Assembly: GCA_913054055.1 (NCBI GenBank)
Contig: CAJXIT010000237.1
Coordinates: forward strand, 1 to 5,768
Length of the DNA: 5,768 nucleotides
Source of the DNA: an uncultured Thalassolituus sp.
Lineage (GTDB): Bacteria; Pseudomonadota; Gammaproteobacteria; Pseudomonadales; Oceanobacteraceae
Direction: 5' to 3'
This document shows positions 1-5,751 of this stretch, one piece after another. A model generated the notes under the pieces. It did no database searches, had not been told where the DNA came from, and was given only the letters and a program-made list of their open reading frames with translations. A program made the position numbers and the translations under genes. Every line of letters starts with the position of its first letter. The first letter of the stretch is position 1.

Positions 1-225
1 AGGTTTTTTAATATAATATTCAAAAACCCCATTAACCTCACCACTGTGCAATAGCTCGTAATTCAAAAAACTGCAAAATTTAGCAATATCTCGTGTTGTA
101 GATGGATCAGTGGCCAAAACCTTAAGCACCTGCCCTGAAGCCATGTCTTTTACTTTCCCATGCAACATCATCACAGGCTCTGGACACATCAAGCCCTTTG
201 CATCTAACTCTAACTGGAATTCCAT
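1..225 (-). CDS. tusA: TusA-family sulfur-carrier protein (3' end cut off by window edge)
   Basis: The 75 visible codons read MEFQLELDAKGLMCPEPVMM and onward to the window edge with no stop. The family's CPxP signature is present as C14-P15-E16-P17. The later stretch DPSTTRDIAKFCSF (residues 40-53) closely resembles E. coli TusA as I remember it. TusA proteins are about 80 residues long, so only a few C-terminal residues should be missing. In E. coli, TusA takes persulfide sulfur from the cysteine desulfurase IscS on its CPxP cysteine and passes it to TusBCD/E for tRNA 2-thiouridine synthesis; relatives serve other sulfur-transfer routes. The ATG at 223-225 follows AAGG with an 8-base spacer, and an in-frame stop lies upstream at 247-249, with no other ATG between. 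It is the last visible gene of a probable minus-strand operon, 58 bases after the permease gene. The family is confident; the exact sulfur acceptor here is not known. Confidence 0.9.
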   Translation of the reverse strand, partial: MEFQLELDAKGLMCPEPVMMLHGKVKDMASGQVLKVLATDPSTTRDIAKFCSFLNYELLHSGEVNGVFEYYIKKP

Positions 226-283
226 GACTGATACCTTAACTACCGTTTAAAAACTTCAATAAACATATCTGAGCCTAATGGCA

Positions 284-1549
284 CTAAGACTCAATAAGAC
301 CTGCAATAAATTTGCGTCGCCAAATCACCACCAATGCAGCCAGAACAGTTAGCGCACTAGCAATGACAAAGTGCCAGCCATAACCAAAAGCTTCAACACT
401 GAAGCCACTAAATGCCGCCATACTCATACCACCAATAACAACAATACAGGCCTGAAAACTGTAATCCAAACCGGCATGTTGCTCACGGCAATAATCCATC
501 ATCACGGTAAAAATACCAATTGTAGCCATGGCTCCCGTTACATGTTCCAGCACACACAGACTCAAAAAAACGCTCTCAGGCAGAACCCCATTTGCATACA
601 GACCATACAAAGATAAACTAATGGACTGCAATACAGCAAATAATATCAATGCCCTGATACGCCCCAAAGGCTTCACCAAAATACCACCGATAAAAGCACC
701 AACAAACCCTGCTAATACCCCCCATGTACCAATAATCAAAGCGATATCCTGCAACTCATAACCGCGATCAATCAACAATGGCTTTAACATAGCCGTGCCT
801 AAAGAATCCCCTGCTTTGTAGAGTATTAATAAGACAATCCAAAACCCAATACCCTTTAAAGAAAATAAACCTTTCCAAGACTGAAAAATACTTTCATGCA
901 GCACTTCTTCAATCACTGTGTCATGTTCATGGTTATTAGAGTGATGCCTGACCGACCCCTTTGCCTTGTCATCTTGCATAAAAAGAACAGGTAAACTGGT
1001 AAATAGCATAATCAACGCCATTAACCACATAGAATATTGCCACCCTAAAACGGGCAACCAAGCTAACACAGCCCCTCCACCAATCACCATGCCGATACGA
1101 TATCCACTGACCTGAATACCATTAATCCAACCTCTTTTATCCGCAGGAACCGTTTCTACCGCTAGGGCATCTGTAGAGATATCCTGACTGGCCGCAAAGA
1201 GGTTCAAGCTGATCAAAACAAACATGGTAAAAACAATGCCAGCCCCTAGCCACCAATCTTGAGGCTGACTAGACAACACCAATAAACTTAACAGCGCCAA
1301 CCCATTGGCCAATAGAATCCAGCCTTTGCGCAAAGGCATCCCAAACACGGCGTAGCGATCCAGTACCGGTGCCCATAAGAATTTTAACGCCCACGGTAAT
1401 GCCAGTAATGACATAAGCCCTATGTATCTGAGTTCAACGCCTGATTCGCGCATAATGGCTGGCATGGCTTGAGTGAAGAAACCAAATGGTAAGCCCTGAG
1501 CCACATACAGAGACAATAGAATAAATAGCTGACGGTTAGCAGATAACAC
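284..1549 (-). CDS. MFS permease of the AmpG/PAT (muropeptide or acetyl-CoA transporter-like) family
   Basis: This is a 421-residue inner-membrane protein with about 12 hydrophobic segments, at roughly 8-30, 41-60, 75-93, 101-121, 145-165, 170-191, 232-250, 267-291, 297-317, 326-350, 365-385 and 391-410. Sequence marks typical of AmpG-like permeases are QGLPFGFF (18-25), KFLWAPVLDR (56-65), SQDISTDALA (121-130) and YKAGD (244-248). E. coli AmpG, which imports anhydromuropeptides for peptidoglycan recycling, is about 490 residues with 14 helices. This shorter 12-helix form could equally be a relative such as the RhtX/FptX siderophore permeases, so the substrate is left open. The loop between helices 6 and 7 (about 192-230) is hydrophilic and His-rich (HHSNNHEH at 202-209), which is unusual. 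Translation starts at GTG (1547-1549); the next in-frame Met is residue 29, which would remove helix 1. The gene lies 35 bases after the CXXCH-protein gene and 58 bases before tusA, in the same direction. Confidence 0.85.
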   Translation of the reverse strand: MLSANRQLFILLSLYVAQGLPFGFFTQAMPAIMRESGVELRYIGLMSLLALPWALKFLWAPVLDRYAVFGMPLRKGWILLANGLALLSLLVLSSQPQDWWLGAGIVFTMFVLISLNLFAASQDISTDALAVETVPADKRGWINGIQVSGYRIGMVIGGGAVLAWLPVLGWQYSMWLMALIMLFTSLPVLFMQDDKAKGSVRHHSNNHEHDTVIEEVLHESIFQSWKGLFSLKGIGFWIVLLILYKAGDSLGTAMLKPLLIDRGYELQDIALIIGTWGVLAGFVGAFIGGILVKPLGRIRALILFAVLQSISLSLYGLYANGVLPESVFLSLCVLEHVTGAMATIGIFTVMMDYCREQHAGLDYSFQACIVVIGGMSMAAFSGFSVEAFGYGWHFVIASALTVLAALVVIWRRKFIAGLIES

Positions 1550-1556
1550 AACGAAA

Positions 1557-1560
1557 CCTT
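1557..1560 (-). promoter_or_regulatory. Ribosome-binding site that fixes the GTG start of the permease
   Basis: On the minus strand, AAGG lies 7 bases before the GTG at 1547-1549. An in-frame TAA at 1559-1561 excludes any earlier start, so the GTG is the only start that keeps the first membrane helix. Confidence 0.7.
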
Positions 1561-1584
1561 ATTAATCTTGTATCTTTTTTAAAA

Positions 1585-2061
1585 TTAACCCAAAGCGCTT
1601 GAATGACACTCTGGACAAACTTGCTTATCCATATTGGCACCCCAACCTTGTAAGTTCATAGCACTCAAAGCATCAGATTGATCATCACCACTAAAGGCAA
1701 TAAATTCTAATTGGAAATCTTGATGGCATTGATCGCAGTTGGCTTGAATGTTTTTAAGGTCAAACTCTCTTTGCTTGGGCCCCATGCACACAGCACTCCA
1801 AGAACCAACAGGGGTAATCAAGGCATCCACCTTTTCAATCTGCATTTTCAAGCTGATTCCCTTAGCCCCTTTAACGGGTAATAAAACCTGCGAGCCAAGA
1901 TCCACAAATGGCCCCTTCCACTTCACTTCAAATACACCTGCAGCTTCCTGTGCCACTACTCCCAATAGCTCATATTTAACTTGATTTTGAACCTGATCAC
2001 CCTCCCCAATCAGAAGCATTTGCCCCCCAGGGGTATGGGTATAGGAAATAGAATCCAGCAT
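1585..2061 (-). CDS. Unrecognised protein with two C-terminal CXXCH motifs (probable zinc-binding domain)
   Basis: I do not recognise this 158-residue protein. The first 90 or so residues have alternating hydrophobic and polar stretches, suggesting a beta-rich domain. The C-terminal third carries C109-D-Q-C112-H113 and C149-P-E-C152-H153, about 36 residues apart. CXXCH is the covalent haem-c attachment motif, but the protein starts MLDSISYTHTPGG with no signal peptide or membrane segment, and cytochrome c is matured outside the cytoplasm. A structural zinc site made by the two CXXC pairs is therefore the better reading (inference). A further Cys is at 92. The ATG at 2059-2061 has only a weak, distant GGGA upstream (11-base spacer). 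The gene is the first of the minus-strand block, divergent from proS, and immediately downstream of a cluster of dyad sequences that could control it. Its role with the permease and TusA is unknown. Confidence 0.8.
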   Translation of the reverse strand: MLDSISYTHTPGGQMLLIGEGDQVQNQVKYELLGVVAQEAAGVFEVKWKGPFVDLGSQVLLPVKGAKGISLKMQIEKVDALITPVGSWSAVCMGPKQREFDLKNIQANCDQCHQDFQLEFIAFSGDDQSDALSAMNLQGWGANMDKQVCPECHSSALG

Positions 2062-2069
2062 ATTTAGAA

Positions 2070-2113
2070 AAATCCCGTAAAAATCCCGATTTTAAAGGCT
2101 TAAATCATGATTT
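2070..2113. promoter_or_regulatory. Candidate operator array: two AAATC-NN-GATTT dyads plus a half-site
   Basis: Two inverted repeats of the form AAATC-NN-GATTT occur at 2081-2092 (centre CC) and 2102-2113 (centre AT). The second sits in a perfect 14-bp palindrome, TAAATCATGATTTA (2101-2114), and the first extends to AAAATC-CC-GATTTT (2080-2093). A third left half, AAATCCCG, begins at 2070. The half-sites start at 2070, 2081 and 2102, so they are 11 and 21 bp apart, about one and two helical turns. The array lies 8-52 bases upstream of the start codon of the CXXCH-protein gene and just before candidate proS promoters. Binding by a dimeric regulator acting on one or both genes is inference; I cannot name the regulator. 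Confidence 0.45.
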
Positions 2114-2115
2114 AT

Positions 2116-2144
2116 TTGTGTCTAAGAGCCGTGCAGCATACAAT
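2116..2144 (+). promoter_or_regulatory. Candidate sigma-70-type promoter for proS (distal)
   Basis: TTGTGT (2116-2121) and TACAAT (2139-2144) are separated by 17 bp. The -10 matches the consensus at 5 of 6 positions and the -35 at 3 of 6. Transcription would start near 2151, giving a proS leader of about 80 bases. The -35 box lies two bases past the palindrome ending at 2114, so a protein bound there could block it. Confidence 0.35.
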
Positions 2145-2174
2145 TTGTCACTGCATTGTAAAGGGCTAGATAAA
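2145..2174 (+). promoter_or_regulatory. Alternative candidate promoter for proS (proximal)
   Basis: TTGTCA (2145-2150) matches the -35 consensus at 5 of 6 positions. It is followed after 18 bp by GATAAA (2169-2174), a 4-of-6 match to the -10. The start would be near 2181, giving a leader of about 50 bases. It competes with the distal candidate; sequence alone does not decide between them. Confidence 0.3.
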
Positions 2175-2229
2175 TGTCCCTCTACATGGGTAAGCAGCCA
2201 AATCAACAATCGTTTTCCGGAACCATCGA

Positions 2230-3981
2230 ATGCGCACCAGTCAATTTCTAATTTCTACCCTTAAAGAATCCCCATCTGACGCAGTTGTAATCAGTCATCA
2301 GCTGATGTTACGCGCAGGCATGATTCGTAAAGTCGCCTCTGGTTTATATAATTGGCTACCCCTAGGTTTACGTGCTTTACGCAAGGTTGAACGAGTTGTC
2401 CGTGAAGAAATGGACGCAGCTGGCGCTCAAGAAGTACTGATGCCAACCGTACAACCTGCGGAATTATGGGAAGAAACAGGCCGTTGGTATCAATACGGTG
2501 GCGAATTAATGCGCATTAAAGACCGTCATAACCGTGATTTTTGCATTGGCCCTACCCACGAAGAAGTGATCACTGATCTGGCCCGCAACGAACTTAGTAG
2601 CTACAAACAGTTGCCAATAAACCTATACCAAATCCAAACCAAATTCCGCGATGAAACACGTCCACGCTTTGGCGTTATGCGTTCTCGTGAATTCATCATG
2701 AAAGACGCGTATTCATTTCATGCTAATCAAGAATCTTTACAAGAAACCTACGAACGCATGCACGCTGCGTATAGCAATATATTTTCTCGCTTAGGGTTAG
2801 ATTTCCGCCCAGTGGCTGCAGACACAGGCTCCATTGGTGGCGCCATGTCTCACGAATTCCATGTATTGGCTGATTCAGGTGAAGATGACATCGCGTTCAG
2901 CAATCAATCTGACTTTGCGGCTAACGTTGAACTGGCCGAAGCGGTTGCACCCACAGAAGCGCGCCCTGCTGCTAGCTCAGCACTTGAAACCATAGACACT
3001 CCCGAGCAACATTCTATTGAAGAAGTCAGCGACTTCTTAAAAATAGACAACAAGCAAATCATCAAAACACTAATTGTTGAAGGCTTTATTTCTGATGATG
3101 ATAAAGAAGCCGGTAAAAAACCGAACCTTGTTGCATTGGTTTTACGCGGCGACCACGAATTAAACGAACTAAAAGCAGAAAAACTAGAAGGCATTTCCAA
3201 CCCTCTAGTTTTTGCAAAAGAAGAAGACATTCAACAGCAGCTAGGTTGCAAACCCGGTTCAATTGGCCCATGCAATTTAAACATTGACGTGATCGTCGAT
3301 CGCTCTGCCGCAATCGTTGCTGATTTTGTTTGTGGCGCCAATGTAGATGGCAAACACTTAACAGGCACTAACTGGGAACGCGATGCACAAATCACTCGTA
3401 TCGAAGACCTACGTAACGTGGTTGAAGGGGATGCCAGTCCGGATGGCAAAGGCACATTAGAAATCAAACGCGGCATTGAAGTGGGTCATATTTTCCAGCT
3501 AGGCACAAAATACAGTGAAGCATTAAAAGCCACAGTATTGGATGAAAATGGAAAAGCCAAAACCATGACCATGGGTTGCTATGGCATAGGGGTTACTCGC
3601 GTCGTGGCAGCTGCCATTGAGCAAAACTTTGATGATCGCGGCATCATCTGGCCTGAAGCCATTGCACCTTTCCAAGTATCTATTGTGCAAATAGATGCAA
3701 ACAAGTCTGAAGAAGTAGTTAAACGTTCAGAAGCCCTATACAACGCACTAACGGATTTAGGCGTTGAAGTGTTATTGGACGACCGCGATAAAAAGACCAG
3801 CCCAGGGGTAAAATTTGCTGATGCGGAATTAATGGGTATGCCTCATCGAATTGTTTTCAGTTCTCGCGGATTGAAAAAAGGCATCGTTGAATACAAAGCT
3901 CGTAAAGACAGTAAAGATGACGCCATTGAAATGCCGGCAGATGACATTCTGAATTTTATTAAAGAAAAACTTAATAAATAA
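2230..3981 (+). CDS. proS: Prolyl-tRNA synthetase (bacterial type, with INS editing domain)
   Basis: This cytoplasmic class II aminoacyl-tRNA synthetase charges tRNA-Pro with proline. The 583 residues align nearly throughout with E. coli ProS (572 residues) as I remember it, beginning with the family-typical MRTSQFLISTLKE. The catalytic domain carries GPTHEE (108-112), with the proline-binding T109 and E111; motif 2 includes FRDETRPRFG (139-148); motif 3 lies in GCYGIGVTRVVAAA (449-462), with R457. The insertion (editing) domain spans about 225-385 and keeps K279, needed for hydrolysis of Ala-tRNA-Pro in E. coli, and the GKH motif around H376. The C-terminal anticodon-binding domain (about 480-583) includes the LLDDRD and PGVKFADAEL segments. 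The ATG is the only start in its frame after the upstream stop at 2191-2193; its ribosome-binding site (GGA, 8-base spacer) is weak. The gene is intact, and a transglycosylase gene follows after one base. Confidence 0.98.
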   Translation: MRTSQFLISTLKESPSDAVVISHQLMLRAGMIRKVASGLYNWLPLGLRALRKVERVVREEMDAAGAQEVLMPTVQPAELWEETGRWYQYGGELMRIKDRHNRDFCIGPTHEEVITDLARNELSSYKQLPINLYQIQTKFRDETRPRFGVMRSREFIMKDAYSFHANQESLQETYERMHAAYSNIFSRLGLDFRPVAADTGSIGGAMSHEFHVLADSGEDDIAFSNQSDFAANVELAEAVAPTEARPAASSALETIDTPEQHSIEEVSDFLKIDNKQIIKTLIVEGFISDDDKEAGKKPNLVALVLRGDHELNELKAEKLEGISNPLVFAKEEDIQQQLGCKPGSIGPCNLNIDVIVDRSAAIVADFVCGANVDGKHLTGTNWERDAQITRIEDLRNVVEGDASPDGKGTLEIKRGIEVGHIFQLGTKYSEALKATVLDENGKAKTMTMGCYGIGVTRVVAAAIEQNFDDRGIIWPEAIAPFQVSIVQIDANKSEEVVKRSEALYNALTDLGVEVLLDDRDKKTSPGVKFADAELMGMPHRIVFSSRGLKKGIVEYKARKDSKDDAIEMPADDILNFIKEKLNK

Positions 3982-3982
3982 T

Positions 3983-4570
3983 ATGCTGATCAGACTGCTA
4001 TTAATTGCATCACTTACTTTCACCTCAGGATTGGCTTACGCCAAAGTCGACCCTGAACTTAGAAAGTATTTAAGCAGTGCCATTAATAGCACGTCTAGTT
4101 TCACAGATCGCTTTGAAGCTGAAGTATGGCTGGTGGATATGTCAGCGCGATTATCCCGATACATTAGGAACAAGGAATTTCGAGTAGAATTTCTAAAAGC
4201 CCTTCACCAAGCAGCGACTAAAGAAAACCTCCCTCCTGAAATGGTACTTGCTTTAATCAATATCGAGAGTGCGTTTAAACCCTATGCCATCTCACGAGTT
4301 GGCGCACAAGGGTATATGCAAATCATGCCCTTTTGGCGAAATGAGATTGGCCGCCCTGATGACAACTTAATGGATTACAAAACCAACCTACGTTACGGTT
4401 GCGCTATTCTGGCTCACTATCTAAAACGTGAAAAAGGAAACTGGACCCGCGCACTTGCCAGATACAATGGCAGCCTTGGGAAAACTTGGTACCCTGAAAA
4501 AGTTATGAATGCTTGGCAAAAACGCTGGTTTGTTCAGCACATTTCAAGCCTTCAAAATCACATCCCATAG
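3983..4570 (+). CDS. Small periplasmic lytic transglycosylase (SLT domain)
   Basis: The 195-residue protein starts with a Sec-type signal peptide (hydrophobic core about 3-18) with likely cleavage after AYA at 20. There is no Cys after the signal, so it is not a lipoprotein and is probably soluble in the periplasm. The SLT fold occupies about 75-185. It shows the catalytic Glu in the ES motif (E95-S96), GAQGYMQIMP (107-116), NLRYGCAIL (135-143) and ARYNGS (159-164), the usual order for SLT-type transglycosylases. These enzymes cleave peptidoglycan between MurNAc and GlcNAc to leave a 1,6-anhydro end. Residues 21-75 are charged, probably helical and not recognised. The start ATG is one base after the proS stop (TAATATG) with no good ribosome-binding site, which suggests translation coupled to proS. 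If the AmpG-like permease opposite does import muropeptides, this enzyme could make its substrate, but that link is speculative. Confidence 0.92.
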   Translation: MLIRLLLIASLTFTSGLAYAKVDPELRKYLSSAINSTSSFTDRFEAEVWLVDMSARLSRYIRNKEFRVEFLKALHQAATKENLPPEMVLALINIESAFKPYAISRVGAQGYMQIMPFWRNEIGRPDDNLMDYKTNLRYGCAILAHYLKREKGNWTRALARYNGSLGKTWYPEKVMNAWQKRWFVQHISSLQNHIP

Positions 4571-4667
4571 CCACATCCCCCACAGCTTAGCCCCGATAAA
4601 ACTGGCGATTCCGCCTAATTTCAGCTATTCCTAAATACAAGCCATTATCATATTAATAGGGATTTGC

Positions 4668-5033
4668 ATGAGTTCATTATTCGAGAAAATTGGGGGTGAC
4701 GGCGCAGTAGACGCTGCCGTTGATATTTTCTATCAAAAAGTCATCGGCGACGCGGCTTTAGCCCCCTTTTTCGATGGCATTAATTTAGATCGGCAAAAGC
4801 GTATGCAAAAGGCTTTTCTAACCGTTGCATTCGGTGGCCCCAATAACTATAGCGGCAAAGGCATGAGAGCAGCACATGCCCGGCCAGTAGCCATAGGGCT
4901 CAATGAATCCCACTTCGACAAAGTAGCCGAACACCTACAAAGAACCTTACTAGAACTAAGTGTGCCCTATGAACTCATTCAGGAGGTTATGACCATTGCA
5001 GCATCCACAAAAGATGACGTTCTGAATCTATAA
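4668..5033 (+). CDS. glbN: Group 1 truncated haemoglobin (TrHb1/N)
   Basis: A 121-residue globin, the normal size for a 2-over-2 truncated haemoglobin without extensions. It opens with SLFEKIGGDGAV, the typical first helix with a GG turn. Alignment by eye to M. tuberculosis GlbN (from memory) places the proximal haem-binding His (F8) at H70 and Tyr B10 at Y22 (in DIFYQKV). It also puts Gln at both E7 (Q43) and E11 (Q47), and the GGPNNYSG segment (56-63) matches GGPEPYTG. Such proteins bind oxygen and often detoxify nitric oxide; the role here is not shown. The ATG has a good ribosome-binding site (AGGGA at 4658-4662, 5-base spacer). The preceding 97 bases (4571-4667) hold no convincing promoter and only a 4-bp stem, so read-through from proS is possible. 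Confidence 0.95.
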   Translation: MSSLFEKIGGDGAVDAAVDIFYQKVIGDAALAPFFDGINLDRQKRMQKAFLTVAFGGPNNYSGKGMRAAHARPVAIGLNESHFDKVAEHLQRTLLELSVPYELIQEVMTIAASTKDDVLNL

Positions 5034-5056
5034 CGACCCTATAACCATTCATTCAC

Positions 5057-5080
5057 TTTAGTAAACATTTCATTACTAAA
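5057..5080. repeat. Perfect 8-bp inverted repeat with 8-bp spacer between globin and CBS genes
   Basis: TTTAGTAA (5057-5064) and TTACTAAA (5073-5080) are exact reverse complements around an 8-base centre. It begins 23 bases after the globin stop and ends 68 bases before the CBS gene start. The arms are AT-rich and not followed by a run of T, so it is a poor intrinsic terminator. The size and spacing would suit a dimeric repressor operator (inference). Confidence 0.5.
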
Positions 5081-5089
5081 CGTTACCAA

Positions 5090-5141
5090 CTCCGGCTGCA
5101 AACAGGCCACTATTGACTAGACTATAAAAGTCAGCCGGAGG
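5090..5141 (+). promoter_or_regulatory. Inverted repeat masking the ribosome-binding site of the CBS gene
   Basis: CTCCGGCTG (5090-5098) and CAGCCGGAG (5132-5140) are perfect 9-bp reverse complements separated by 33 bases. The 3' arm overlaps the strong Shine-Dalgarno GGAGG (5137-5141), which sits 7 bases before the ATG. If transcription starts upstream of 5090, the stem would hide the ribosome-binding site. A shorter alternative stem, TGACT (5114-5118) with AGTCA (5129-5133), overlaps the 3' arm by two bases. A TATAAA at 5123-5128 could instead be a -10 box, but no good -35 accompanies it; from that start the hairpin would not be transcribed. Confidence 0.45.
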
Positions 5142-5148
5142 TATTCAT

Positions 5149-5751
5149 ATGCTAGAAAAATTTAAGACCCTAAATTTCCACAGCCTTTCCCACACACCAC
5201 ACTGCGTTTTACCCGATAGAGGCCACAAAGAACTCTCACTAGACGACCCAGCCATTGCTGTGATGACAGATCACCGAATAGAACAAGCGCCCCTTATCAG
5301 CACCAACCGATCATTAGATCGGGCCATGCGCCAAATGGCAGAACAGAATTGCAACATGCTTATGATTGATGATGGCGAAGGTACCATCGCCGGCTTAGTT
5401 ACGTCTGCAGATATTACTGGAGAAAAACCCATTCAACACTCCAAACTTTCAGGCAAGAAGCGCTCAGATCTAACGGTAAAACACCTCATGACCAAAGTTG
5501 AAGACATTCCAGCCTTAACCATTCAAGATGTTTTGGATTCTAAGATAGGAGACATATTGCATACACTCAACGAAATTGGCAGTGAATACGTATTAGTAAC
5601 TATGGTTGAAAATGGACAGCCAGCTATACGCGGTGTATTTAGTGCACGCTCCATTGCGCGCTCATTGAAAATTTTCTTTGACCCAAGCCCAGCAGCCCGA
5701 ACATTTGCTGAGTTCACCAAAGCCCTACACGGCAGCGAACTAACTCACTAA
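5149..5751 (+). CDS. CBS-domain-pair protein
   Basis: The 200-residue soluble protein consists largely of two CBS modules, roughly residues 36-92 and 108-175. The first includes the VMTDHRIEQAPLIS opening and the IAGLVTSADITG ending (80-91). The second opens TVKHLMTKVEDIPALT (109-124) and ends IRGVFSARSIARSL (160-173). Paired CBS modules usually form one unit that binds adenine nucleotides or related ligands and reports cell energy state or controls a partner. No enzymatic, transport or DNA-binding domain is attached, so the partner is unknown. The N-terminal 35 residues (with several His, and Cys19) and the C-terminal 25 are not recognised. The start ATG follows GGAGG with a 7-base spacer, which lies inside an inverted repeat. 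Only 17 bases follow the stop before the window ends, so a terminator or a linked downstream gene cannot be judged. Confidence 0.9.
   Translation: MLEKFKTLNFHSLSHTPHCVLPDRGHKELSLDDPAIAVMTDHRIEQAPLISTNRSLDRAMRQMAEQNCNMLMIDDGEGTIAGLVTSADITGEKPIQHSKLSGKKRSDLTVKHLMTKVEDIPALTIQDVLDSKIGDILHTLNEIGSEYVLVTMVENGQPAIRGVFSARSIARSLKIFFDPSPAARTFAEFTKALHGSELTH

Noticed and set aside
371..761. Two plus-strand open frames opposite the permease gene
   Set aside because: Their translations are rich in Thr, Asn and His, as expected for the antisense of a membrane-protein gene; there is no domain and no ribosome-binding site of note.
1748..1984. Plus-strand open frame opposite the CXXCH-protein gene
   Set aside because: It is antisense to a better-supported gene, with no recognisable domain.
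1585..2061. Reading the twin-CXXCH protein as a di-haem cytochrome c
   Set aside because: It has no signal peptide or membrane anchor, whereas haem-c attachment occurs outside the cytoplasm; a zinc site fits better.
2904..3476. Three overlapping minus-strand open frames within proS (2904-3230, 3086-3313, 3231-3476)
   Set aside because: They lie inside the strongly conserved proS reading frame, have low-complexity Ser/Leu-rich translations and resemble no protein family.
4604..4615. GGCG-ATTC-CGCC stem after the transglycosylase gene as an intrinsic terminator
   Set aside because: The stem is only 4 bp and is followed by TAATTT rather than a real T run; too weak to call.
5113..5128. TTGACT and TATAAA as a -35/-10 promoter pair for the CBS gene
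   Set aside because: The two hexamers are only 4 bp apart, far from the roughly 17 bp needed, so they cannot work together.
5523..5720. Minus-strand open frame inside the CBS gene
   Set aside because: It is contained in a gene with clear CBS motifs, and nothing recognisable is encoded.
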